From Pseudacidobacterium ailaaui (GTDB lineage: Bacteria > Acidobacteriota > Terriglobia > Terriglobales > Acidobacteriaceae), in assembly GCF_000688455.1 (NCBI RefSeq), contig NZ_JIAL01000001.1:2821001-2885000 (forward strand): DNA of 64,000 nt, written 5' to 3'. The translations under genes and the position numbers were made by a program. Every line of letters begins with the position of its first letter. The stretch's first letter is position 1. Positions 34,396-42,282 of this stretch are shown piece after piece. The notes below the pieces were generated by a model, which ran no database searches, was not told the DNA's origin, and saw only the letters and a list, made by a program, of their open reading frames with translations.

Positions 34396-35259
34396 CTATG
34401 CGGCTGCGATGCGACGGATCAGGTCTTCTTGCTCCTCAATGTTTTCTGCTCCAATCGTGAAGGCATCCAATACTCCAGTGCCCAGAGCAAAACGAAGGGC
34501 CTCATCCTGCCGGGTGCGCATGGCACCCTGGCCAAGAATCTTCATGCCGACAATTCCTTTTCCCTGCGTGCGCATTTCCTGGATGACGCCCATGACGGTA
34601 TGCGGATCAGCATCCATATACGCACCTACGGGGTTCAGCCGGACCAGGTCGATTTCCACCCATGGAGATTTCGCTGCGGCGCGAAGCGCCCCGATGGAAT
34701 GGCAGGAAACGCCGTGATGGCGGATGATGCCTTTTTCCTTGGCCTCTGAAAAAACATCCATGACGCCCCGATAGCGCTCGGTCCAGTCATCTTCTGTTAC
34801 GCAGTGGATAAGGCAAATATCAATGTAGTCAGTCTTCAGCTCCTTGAGAAAGCGGTAAAGATCAGCCCGGGCCGCCTTTGGATCGCGTGAGTCGCACTTG
34901 GTCATCACAGTGACTTTTTCTCGCGGAATATGCTGCAGCGCCTCGGCGACATAGGGATGGCTGCCATAGGAGTCAGCGGTGTCGAAGAAGAGCAGGCCAT
35001 TGTTGTAGCCATTCAGAAGAAGGCGGGTGGCGCTGCCATTTCGCGTTTGGTTTGATGATCCGCCATAGCCGATTGTGCCTGTACCCATCGCCAGACGGCT
35101 GGTACGGATTCCGGTTTTGCCGAGGACCACTATGTCCGTCGCCTTGAATTTACGTGTGAGGACAGGAATCTCGACGGGCTGGGGGAGGGCCGTGGTTGGA
35201 TCAAGGCAGGTCGCACTGAAGCTGGCGGCCGCTGTGGTGAGGAATTGTCTGCGGTCCAT
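34396..35259 (-). CDS. Tat-exported aldo/keto reductase
   Basis: Aldo/keto reductase-fold protein with a twin-arginine signal (DRRQFLTTAAASFSA) so likely acts in the periplasm. The barrel includes FFDTADSYGSHP (catalytic Asp and Tyr), KVTVMTKCD with the Lys position, and a His in ICLIHCV corresponding to the family's catalytic His. About 287 residues. Exported aldo/keto reductases with a Tat signal are common in acidobacteria and planctomycetes, usually unassigned. Cofactor loading before export would explain use of Tat. Substrate unknown. Confidence 0.88.
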   Translation of the reverse strand: MDRRQFLTTAAASFSATCLDPTTALPQPVEIPVLTRKFKATDIVVLGKTGIRTSRLAMGTGTIGYGGSSNQTRNGSATRLLLNGYNNGLLFFDTADSYGSHPYVAEALQHIPREKVTVMTKCDSRDPKAARADLYRFLKELKTDYIDICLIHCVTEDDWTERYRGVMDVFSEAKEKGIIRHHGVSCHSIGALRAAAKSPWVEIDLVRLNPVGAYMDADPHTVMGVIQEMRTQGKGIVGMKILGQGAMRTRQDEALRFALGTGVLDAFTIGAENIEEQEDLIRRIAAA

Positions 35260-35314
35260 ACGCTTTCCTCCGGACGGCTTTCCCTGATTGTATGCCGAAC
35301 GCTTCCTCTTTTTC

Positions 35315-36277
35315 TCAAAAATGAGGCAAGGGGGGCTGGCTACTGGCCCCGGCTGTCGCCCCTTGAGGGCGAGCAGCTCGGCCCCACCACAACCACATGG
35401 CCAACGCCATCAAGACAAGCAGAGGAAAGATCAACAGGCTGCCTTCAGGGCCTGTGGGGCCCCCGCTCCACAGCAGCGCTCCCACGGGATGCTCGGTGAA
35501 CAGGTGTCCGTACACGGTTGTACCGCTATCAGCGGTGCCATAGAAATAGCTCTGCCCCCAGTCCCATGCGGCATGAAAACCGATGGCCCACCAGAGAGAG
35601 CCTGTGTACCAGAGGCTCAGGCAAAAAACCAGGCCCACAGCGCCGGCCGAGAAAAGCCCGACCGGGGACTCTCCTGGATTGTGCCCATGCAGGAGGCCGA
35701 AAAGCACGGAAAGCAGCAGGGCGGCCCACCAGAAGCCAAGGCCCCGCGTAAGCGTATATTGTAGGTAACCACGCAACAGGGACTCCTCAGCCAATCCCAC
35801 AAAGAAAAAAACAACAGCCCATGCCGCAGCATACTTCCATATCCTGGGTCCGTGAAGGTTGAAGCCATCAAACGCAATCAGGCGCAATTTCCACAGAGTC
35901 CCTACCAGGAATGAAATGGCGATGAATCCCCAGAAAATTCCCCACAAGAAGCGGGCCAGCTTTGCGCTCCCGGCATATCCATAGATGCGAATCGGGCGAT
36001 GTTCAATGGCTGCCATGACCGCAGTTGCAATGAAGATCAGGACGAATTCCAAGACATTCTGGAAAAGACCAAGCAAATAATTCAGCGGGGCCTTCAGGTC
36101 TGGATGGGAGTGCACAAAAGAGTGAAGCAAAAAACCAGCACTGACGATGAGTAGGGTGAGGATCAGGACAAAGAGAAGGGCGCTCCATCCTGCGCGAAGT
36201 CCATCAGCTCCGATAAAAACTCGATGAATGCCATGCGGTGGTGGCGGGGCTTCGGGAATTTCCTGCTGCATTTCCAC
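35315..36277 (-). CDS. CPBP family intramembrane metalloprotease
   Basis: Multi-pass membrane protein of the CAAX prenyl protease 2/bacteriocin-processing family. About eight hydrophobic helices. The catalytic motifs are EESLLRGYLQ (about residues 163-172), the FGLLHGHNPG His pair (near 193) and GFHAAWDWGQ (near 234). The N-terminal leader (MEMQQEIPEAPPPPHG) is cytoplasmic and proline-rich. Such proteins serve in bacteriocin self-immunity or membrane protein processing; nothing nearby identifies a substrate. Confidence 0.9.
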   Translation of the reverse strand: MEMQQEIPEAPPPPHGIHRVFIGADGLRAGWSALLFVLILTLLIVSAGFLLHSFVHSHPDLKAPLNYLLGLFQNVLEFVLIFIATAVMAAIEHRPIRIYGYAGSAKLARFLWGIFWGFIAISFLVGTLWKLRLIAFDGFNLHGPRIWKYAAAWAVVFFFVGLAEESLLRGYLQYTLTRGLGFWWAALLLSVLFGLLHGHNPGESPVGLFSAGAVGLVFCLSLWYTGSLWWAIGFHAAWDWGQSYFYGTADSGTTVYGHLFTEHPVGALLWSGGPTGPEGSLLIFPLLVLMALAMWLWWGRAARPQGATAGASSQPPLPHF

Positions 36278-36312
36278 GGAATAACTATCGTATGAAGCAG
36301 GGGACCATGCAA

Positions 36313-36347
36313 CAGAAAAAATGAAGGCTGTGCCAAAGCACAGCCTT
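36313..36347 (-). terminator. Intrinsic terminator of pnp (bidirectional)
   Basis: AAGGCTGTG/CACAGCCTT with a 6-base loop (36324-36347). The minus strand continues CATTTTTTCTG, fitting termination of pnp 17 bases after its stop; the plus strand also has a T-run, so it can act in both directions. Confidence 0.85.
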
Positions 36348-36363
36348 TTTTAACAGATGGCGC

Positions 36364-38745
36364 TTACTGAGGCCTGCGGTTTCCGCCGCCACCGGGACGG
36401 CGGCGTCCACGACGACGCCGGTTGCCACCTCCTCCGGGACGGCGATCTCCGCCTCCGGAGTGGACAGCAGACTCATCGGCCCGGTTGAAGTTGACTTCCT
36501 CGCCCTCTTCCGCCTCGTCATCGAAGTCATCGATGTCCTCTCCGCCTTCAATGGTAATGGTGCTGGCATTGGAAGCGGGCTGGCGCTCCTCCGATGCAGC
36601 AATCTCATTCACCTGGCCCGGTTGCGCTTCAGCGGCCTGGGCCAGCTTGGCACGATGCTCCTTGAGCAGGGCCTTGCGGGAAAGCTTGATTCGATTGCCT
36701 TCGATACCCAAAACCTTAACCAGGACCTGGTCTCCTTCGCGCAACTCGTCCTTGACATCTTTCACGCGGTGCTCGGCGATCTCGCTGATATGCAGCAGGC
36801 CGTCGGTGCCAGGAAAAATTTCTACAAATGCGCCGAACTCGGCCAGGCGGACAACTTTGCCCAGGTAGGTTTTTCCCACCTCCGGCACGGCAGTCAGATC
36901 GTTAATCATGGCCAGGGCCTTTTCCAGGCTCTCGACGTCGGGCGAGGCCACATTGACCCGGCCTGAGTCGTCCACATCGATCTTGGCGGCAGTGGCATCA
37001 ATGATGCTACGGATGGTTTTGCCACCCGGTCCGATAAGGTCGCGGATCTTGTCCGGAGGAATCTGCAGAGTGCGGATCTGCGGGGCAAACTTTGATTTCT
37101 CCGTGCGCGGGCCACTGAGGACAGCATCCATGGTATCGAGCAGGAAGAGGCGGCCACGACGGGCCTGTTCGAGCGCCTCACGCATGATTTGACCCGTGAT
37201 ACCGCTGATCTTGATGTCCATCTGGAGCGCGGTAATGCCCTTGCGGGTTCCGGCAACTTTGAAATCCATGTCGCCATAATGGTCTTCGGCCCCGGCAATG
37301 TCGGTCAGAATGGCATAGTCATCACCTTCCTTGACAAGCCCCATGGCCACACCGGCAACGGCGGCCTTCAGTGGAATGCCGGCATCCATTAGCGCAAGGC
37401 TTGCGCCGCATACGGAGGCCATGGAAGAAGAGCCGTTGGATTCCAGAATGTCAGAGACCACGCGCAGAGCATAAGGGGATTCCGCCTCATCGGGAAGGAC
37501 CGCAGCGATGGCGCGTTCAGCCAGCGCTCCGTGCCCGATTTCGCGGCGCCCTACTCCGGTCATGCGTCCGACTTCGCCGACAGAAAAGGGCGGAAAGTTG
37601 TAGTGCAGCATGAAGCGCTTCTTCTGTTCGCCCTCAAACGTTTCTACGCGCTGCAGGTCTTCGCCTGTGCCCAGCGTCGCGGTAACCAGCGCCTGGGTTT
37701 CGCCGCGGGTGAAGAGCGCCGATCCGTGCGTGCGAGGCAGGACGCCGACTTCAATGGTGATGGGGCGGATCTCATCAAAGGCGCGGCGGTCAGGACGGAT
37801 GCGTTCGCGGGTGACCTGTTCGCGAAAGAGGCGCTCACGCAGAATCTCATAGTAGTGGGTGAGCTTCTTCTTTTCCGCTTCTGCATTTTCGCCCGCAGAA
37901 ATTTCAGCCGCCAACTCGTCCTTGATCTGCTTGATGAGTGCGTAGCTTTCATTCTTGGGATGGGTCTTAGTATCAAGCGCATCCTTCAGGCGTTCGCCCA
38001 CCTTTGCTTTCAGCGCTTCATAGTAGGCCGAGTCAAATTCCGGAGCTGTAAAAGCGCGCTTCGGCTTTCCGGCTCTGGAAGCCAGGTCTTCGATGGCGGC
38101 CACGATCTTCTTGATTTCCGCATGGCCGAACTCGATGGCGTTGACCACGACCTCTTCGGTTACTTCGCTGGAGCCGCTCTCAATCATCACGATGCCGTCT
38201 TTGGTACCAACGACAACGATATTAATGGAGCTGTCGCGGCGTTCAGAGTAAGACGGATTGACGATGAATTCGCCATTCACCTGTCCTACGCGGACAGCTC
38301 CGATGGGACCGTTGAAGGGAATGTCCGACAGCGCCAGGGAAGCGCCCGCAGCGTTGATGGCGACAATGTCCGGATCGTTTTCCTTGTCCGCTGAGAAAAC
38401 CAGAGCGATGACCTGTGTTTCATTGCGGAAGCCTTCAGGAAAAAGGGGGCGGATGGGGCGGTCAATCAGGCGGCTGGTGAGGATTTCGCGCTCACTGGGG
38501 CGGCCTTCGCGCTTGATAAAGCCGCCGGGGATACGTCCACCAGCATAGGCATATTCGCGGTAGTCTACGGTAAGAGGAAAGAAATCAATTCCTTCCTTCA
38601 CATCGGGGGCGGACACGGCCGTGGCCAGAACAACGCTGTCACCCTGAGTGACCAGCGCTGCGCCGGAGGCCTGCTTGGCCATGCGGCCCGTTTCAAAAGT
38701 CAGCCGCTTGCCACCTGCAAGCTCAACTGTGACTTCTTGTTTCAT
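36364..38745 (-). CDS. pnp: Polyribonucleotide nucleotidyltransferase (PNPase)
   Basis: 3'-5' phosphorolytic exoribonuclease and polymerase, core of RNA degradation. Two RNase PH-like domains (first includes GRIPGGFIKREGRPSE; second includes RTHGSALFTRGETQAL and GVRREIGHG-type motif GRREIGHGALAERA), then KH (IPPDKIRDLIGPGGKTIRSI) and S1 (GKVVRLAEFGAFVEIFPGTDGLLHISEI). At 793 residues it is longer than E. coli PNPase (711). The extra C-terminus has an acidic run (EDIDDFDDEAEEGEE) followed by an RGG/arginine-glycine tail (GGGGNRRRRGRRRPGG), typical of low-complexity RNA-binding ends. Follows rpsO with a structured 214-base leader. Confidence 0.96.
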   Translation of the reverse strand: MKQEVTVELAGGKRLTFETGRMAKQASGAALVTQGDSVVLATAVSAPDVKEGIDFFPLTVDYREYAYAGGRIPGGFIKREGRPSEREILTSRLIDRPIRPLFPEGFRNETQVIALVFSADKENDPDIVAINAAGASLALSDIPFNGPIGAVRVGQVNGEFIVNPSYSERRDSSINIVVVGTKDGIVMIESGSSEVTEEVVVNAIEFGHAEIKKIVAAIEDLASRAGKPKRAFTAPEFDSAYYEALKAKVGERLKDALDTKTHPKNESYALIKQIKDELAAEISAGENAEAEKKKLTHYYEILRERLFREQVTRERIRPDRRAFDEIRPITIEVGVLPRTHGSALFTRGETQALVTATLGTGEDLQRVETFEGEQKKRFMLHYNFPPFSVGEVGRMTGVGRREIGHGALAERAIAAVLPDEAESPYALRVVSDILESNGSSSMASVCGASLALMDAGIPLKAAVAGVAMGLVKEGDDYAILTDIAGAEDHYGDMDFKVAGTRKGITALQMDIKISGITGQIMREALEQARRGRLFLLDTMDAVLSGPRTEKSKFAPQIRTLQIPPDKIRDLIGPGGKTIRSIIDATAAKIDVDDSGRVNVASPDVESLEKALAMINDLTAVPEVGKTYLGKVVRLAEFGAFVEIFPGTDGLLHISEIAEHRVKDVKDELREGDQVLVKVLGIEGNRIKLSRKALLKEHRAKLAQAAEAQPGQVNEIAASEERQPASNASTITIEGGEDIDDFDDEAEEGEEVNFNRADESAVHSGGGDRRPGGGGNRRRRGRRRPGGGGNRRPQ

Positions 38746-38801
38746 ATTTTCCTCATTTCTTGGATCATGGCGGGAGCCGGGGCGGGTAGGAGCATCAGGC
38801 T

Positions 38802-38841
38802 GGACACGTCATCTGCCATCGCCGTGTGATGGCCGGTGTCC
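38802..38841 (-). promoter_or_regulatory. Nested hairpin in the rpsO-pnp intercistronic leader
   Basis: Two collinear stems: GGACAC/GTGTCC (38802-38807 with 38836-38841) enclosing GCCATC/GATGGC (38815-38820 with 38828-38833). In E. coli the pnp leader forms a stem cut by RNase III that mediates PNPase autoregulation; this structure occupies the equivalent place, about 57 bases before the pnp ATG. Function is inferred by position. Confidence 0.5.
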
Positions 38842-38959
38842 ATCTTTGCAGTTGGGGCAGAAAACCCCGTGAACATGGATACACGCCAGCCTTTGGTATG
38901 GCCAGCGCTCTCCAATCCTGAACAGGGTTCCCGTCGCGTGCGCGTAGGAGACAAGGTGT

Positions 38960-39226
38960 CTACTTGCGAATGCCCAGCTTCCCGATGACGTCCCGGTAGC
39001 GGTCGGAATCGTGCTTCTTTAGATAATCAAGCAGGCGGCGGCGCTTGCTCACCAGCATCAGAAGGCCACGGCGCGAAGCATGGTCTTTCGCGTGGGTCTT
39101 GAAGTGTTGGGTAAGCTCGCCGATTCGCTCGCTCAGGATTGCGATCTGCACCTCAGGACTGCCAGTATCGGAGTCGTGAGTGCGGAAGCGCGAGATGATT
39201 TCAGATTTCTTTTGCGGTGCCAGCAC
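38960..39226 (-). CDS. rpsO: 30S ribosomal protein S15
   Basis: Primary 16S rRNA-binding protein that organises the central domain of the small subunit. The 88 residues match the family from end to end: [53 protein letters not shown]. Upstream of pnp as in many bacteria. The leader (39227-39360) carries a strong nested hairpin, a plausible site for S15 autoregulation. The start is supported by the normal N-terminus ([11 protein letters not shown]). Confidence 0.96.
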   Translation of the reverse strand: MLAPQKKSEIISRFRTHDSDTGSPEVQIAILSERIGELTQHFKTHAKDHASRRGLLMLVSKRRRLLDYLKKHDSDRYRDVIGKLGIRK

Positions 39227-39299
39227 GGGTGTGCGTTTACTCCTGTAAATTCAGTTCGGATACACTTCCTAAGTGTCTTGAATAAGAGTAACATAGATT

Positions 39300-39357
39300 G
39301 CCTTCCGGCAGCCACCCGCGCACAGGCGCGGCCGCCTGTGCTCCTGAAGCGGAAGGC
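39300..39357 (-). promoter_or_regulatory. Nested hairpin in the rpsO leader
   Basis: Outer stem GCCTTCCG/CGGAAGGC (39300-39307 with 39350-39357) encloses an inner stem GCACAGGCG/CGCCTGTGC (39320-39328 with 39333-39341, loop CGGC). It lies 74 bases upstream of the rpsO start on the transcribed strand. No T-run follows, arguing against a plain terminator. The remaining non-coding sequence of the 39227-39522 gap shows nothing else I can name. Confidence 0.55.
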
Positions 39358-39522
39358 GCAAGCGGAGAAATCAAGGGCGGCAACACGCAGCACGGACTTT
39401 ACCGGTCTTGCCTTCGGAAAAAGCATCTCATCTGTTGTAAAACTGAATGAGAATTCTTAACTGCTCGTCCTTTCAATCACAATAACCTGACACTGTTTGC
39501 TCAAAATCTGATCTCTGAAGTT

Positions 39523-40767
39523 ATGCTGCGACGCTGGAGAACCCGGATATTTCTGTTCCTTGCTGTGCTGGGACCAGGATTTATTACAGCCAATGTGGAC
39601 AATGATCCCAACGGCATCCTTACCTATTCCCAGGCCGGAGCGCAGTTCGGATATTCGTTACTCTGGACCATCATTCCCATCACGCTGGCGTTGATTATCG
39701 TGCAGGAGATGTGCGCGCGCATGGGCGTGGTCACGGGCAAAGGACTGAGCGACCTGATTCGCGAAGAGTTCGGGCTGCGTATGACGTTTCTTGTCATGCT
39801 GCTGCTGGTGATTGTGAACTTCGGGAACATCATCGGCGAGTTTGCGGGCATTGCAGGAAGCCTCCAGCTCTTTCATCTTTCCAAGTACATCTCAGTTCCT
39901 GTGTGCGCGGTGCTGGTATGGCTCCTGGCGGTCCGTGGAGATTACAAGAGTGTGGAGAAGGTCTTCCTTGCGGCCTCAGTCTTTTACATCGCCTACATTA
40001 TTACCGGTGTGCTTTCCGGGCCGAGCTGGCGCGAGGCGATTGTGGCGACAGTAAAACTGCCGCAGCGCGGAGTATGGGCGCAGCACGATTATGTCTACAT
40101 GGTAATTGGGGTCATCGGTACAACCATCGCCCCCTGGATGCAGTTTTATCTCCAGTCATCCATTGTCGAAAAGGGAGTCAGTATTAAGAAATATGCGGCC
40201 ACGCGCCTGGATGTGATTGTCGGCTCAATTTTTACGGATGTGGTCGCCTGGTTCATTATTGTGGCCTGCGCGGCCACGCTTTGGGCCCATGGAATGGGAA
40301 GCATTGCCATGCCTGCCGACGCGGCGGAAGCCATGAAGCCACTGGCCGGCCAGTATGCTTTTCTGCTGTTTGCCTTTGGTCTGTTTAATGCCTCGTTCTT
40401 TGCCGCTTCCGTGCTGCCGCTTTCCACAGCCTATACCGTATGCGAAGGACTTGGTTTTGAGTCTGGTGTGGACAAGCGCTTTCGGCAGGCGCCTTTTTTC
40501 TACTGGCTTTATACGCTGTTGATTGCAGGCGGCGCGGCTGTCGTTCTGATTCCGGACTTCCCGCTCGTGCAGTTTTCCATCTTTTCGCAAACACTGAATG
40601 GACTACTGCTCCCGATCGTGATCGTTTTCATGCTGCTGTTGATCAATCGCAGAGATCTCATGGGCAGCCATGTCAATTCCCGCTGGTTCAACGCGGCCGC
40701 CTGGATCACCGCGGTGATTGTTTCCGCGCTTTCTGTGATGTATATGGTGCAACTGGTCCGGCATTAA
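39523..40767 (+). CDS. Nramp-family divalent metal transporter, variant metal site
   Basis: Eleven-helix SLC11/Nramp-type transporter. The TM1 motif is VDNDPNGILTYSQAGA (residues about 25-40) in place of canonical DPGN, and TM6 reads IAPWMQFYLQS (202-212) where Nramps have MPHNLYLHS. The Met that confers preference for transition metals is therefore Ala, and the following His is Trp. Substitutions of this sort are known from Nramp-related magnesium transporters, so Mg2+ or another hard cation is possible; this is inference. 414 residues is normal. Divergent from rpsO, with no clear regulatory site in between. Confidence 0.88.
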   Translation: MLRRWRTRIFLFLAVLGPGFITANVDNDPNGILTYSQAGAQFGYSLLWTIIPITLALIIVQEMCARMGVVTGKGLSDLIREEFGLRMTFLVMLLLVIVNFGNIIGEFAGIAGSLQLFHLSKYISVPVCAVLVWLLAVRGDYKSVEKVFLAASVFYIAYIITGVLSGPSWREAIVATVKLPQRGVWAQHDYVYMVIGVIGTTIAPWMQFYLQSSIVEKGVSIKKYAATRLDVIVGSIFTDVVAWFIIVACAATLWAHGMGSIAMPADAAEAMKPLAGQYAFLLFAFGLFNASFFAASVLPLSTAYTVCEGLGFESGVDKRFRQAPFFYWLYTLLIAGGAAVVLIPDFPLVQFSIFSQTLNGLLLPIVIVFMLLLINRRDLMGSHVNSRWFNAAAWITAVIVSALSVMYMVQLVRH

Positions 40768-40800
40768 AAAGAAAGCCCCGGCTTCTGCGGAAAACCGGGG
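40766..40800 (-). terminator. Intrinsic terminator downstream of moeA
   Basis: CCCCGG/CCGGGG (40776-40781 with 40795-40800, 13-base loop) is followed on the minus strand by CTTTCTTTTT. It lies 108 bases after the moeA stop and directly after the convergent transporter gene, whose transcript would also meet the hairpin but without a T-run. Confidence 0.7.
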
Positions 40801-40907
40801 TTCAGGAGGTTGTGTTATCAAGAGACATTCTTAGAATAGGCAACTGAACGACCTGCGTCTTGGTTCAAAAGATGGTTTTTTCCCTCCACCTTCTGGTTGA
40901 CTTTCCT

Positions 40908-42155
40908 TCACAGCAGAAGCACCGAAATCAGCGACCCTGCGGGTAGTGCTTCATCCACGTCGGGAAGAACGGCAAAAGCATTCGCGGAGGCGGTGCTGGC
41001 CAAGTCTCCGGAGCCTTGCCAGGGAACGATTGTGACACTTGCTCCTTCGATGGAATCATTCACCTGCGCGGGGAGAAAACGGGTGACAGACGATGTGCAC
41101 CGGGCTTCATGGGCCACGCGCGCAAGCGCAAACCGAGGACCTCCTGCGGCTTCTCCACTGAGAGCGGCCAGCAGCGGTGAGACGAACAGGGAAAAAGTGA
41201 CCAGAGTGGAAACAGGATTGCCCGGTAATCCGAAGAAATACAGGCTGGGAAGATGTCCAAAGACGACAGGCCGTCCGGGCTGAATTTTTGCTCCGGTAAA
41301 AAAGAACTTCGCGCCTAAAGAATCAAGTACCTGCTCGACGAGATCATACTTGCCCATCGAGACTCCGCCGGAGAGCAGAAGCAAACCGCAGCCTTCAACG
41401 CTACGGATGGAATCTGCAATGGAACCCAGATGGTCTCGGGCTGGGGGAAGCACGATGGGATCAGCACCGGCAAGTCGGATCTGTGCCGCCAAAGACTCGC
41501 TATTGGAGTTGCGTATCTGATGGGTCAGCGGTATGTCTTGGATGGAAACCAGTTCGTCGCCCGTGGCAAGCACGGCGACACGCGGTTTCTGGAAAACGGA
41601 AATGCGGGAGTATCCGCAGGCGGCTGCGGCTGCAATCTGAGGAGGAGCAAGTCGTGTTCCGGCAGGAACGATGACGGCACCAGCTTTTGCCTCAGCGCCG
41701 GCAAGGACGATATTTTCCCCGGGATGGGGAGTGCGGTCGCCGGCCAGTCTGATGTGGGACCCGTCAAGGAGGGTGTGTTCTACCATGACCACACAATCAG
41801 CCCCGTCAGGAACAGGGGCTCCTGTCATGATTTCAATGGCCTCCCCGGAGCGGACAGGCGGCCCTTGCCAGGTCTCGCCAGCCCGCAACTGGCCAAGGAT
41901 CCGGAGTGGTCTGCGGGAAACAAGATCGGCAGCGATGCAGGCATATCCATCCCGTGTGGAGCGCGGAAATGGGGGCTGATCACGATCGGCCAGGATGGGG
42001 GAGGCCAGCACCCGGCCCAGGGAATCAAGCAGCGGGACCTCCTCTTTCGCCGGTTGGCTTCGCCGCAGCAGCTCTGCCTGGTCCCGAATGATTTCGATGG
42101 CCTCCTGGTAATGGACTACGCCTGCGGATGCACCCGAATCAAACACCGTACTCAT
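40908..42155 (-). CDS. moeA: Molybdopterin molybdenumtransferase
   Basis: Inserts molybdate into adenylylated molybdopterin to complete molybdenum cofactor. The protein shows the MoeA order: N-terminal domain (SLGRVLASPILADRDQPPFPRSTRDG), MTGAPVPDGADCVVMVE, GTRLAPPQIAAAAACG, then the MogA-like catalytic domain with VLATGDEL, SNSESLAAQI, LLLSGGVSMGKYD and FGLPGNPVST, followed by a C-terminal beta-barrel. 415 residues is normal. Stands alone on the minus strand; the other molybdopterin gene (a MoaD-MoaE fusion) is 12 kb away. Confidence 0.95.
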   Translation of the reverse strand: MSTVFDSGASAGVVHYQEAIEIIRDQAELLRRSQPAKEEVPLLDSLGRVLASPILADRDQPPFPRSTRDGYACIAADLVSRRPLRILGQLRAGETWQGPPVRSGEAIEIMTGAPVPDGADCVVMVEHTLLDGSHIRLAGDRTPHPGENIVLAGAEAKAGAVIVPAGTRLAPPQIAAAAACGYSRISVFQKPRVAVLATGDELVSIQDIPLTHQIRNSNSESLAAQIRLAGADPIVLPPARDHLGSIADSIRSVEGCGLLLLSGGVSMGKYDLVEQVLDSLGAKFFFTGAKIQPGRPVVFGHLPSLYFFGLPGNPVSTLVTFSLFVSPLLAALSGEAAGGPRFALARVAHEARCTSSVTRFLPAQVNDSIEGASVTIVPWQGSGDLASTASANAFAVLPDVDEALPAGSLISVLLL

Positions 42156-42282
42156 CCTTTCATAGTAGACTTTTGCAAAGTGGTAGAAATTGCAGCCAAA
42201 AACAACCGTCAGCCAGTAGCGCGCGTCTTCCTAAGCAACCGTCCATTTTTCATGCAGTTTCAAAACTGAAAGGAAAAATTTT

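Noticed and set aside
38742-38954. 70-residue open frame between rpsO and pnp
   Set aside because: It coincides with the structured pnp leader and has no family likeness or ribosome binding site.
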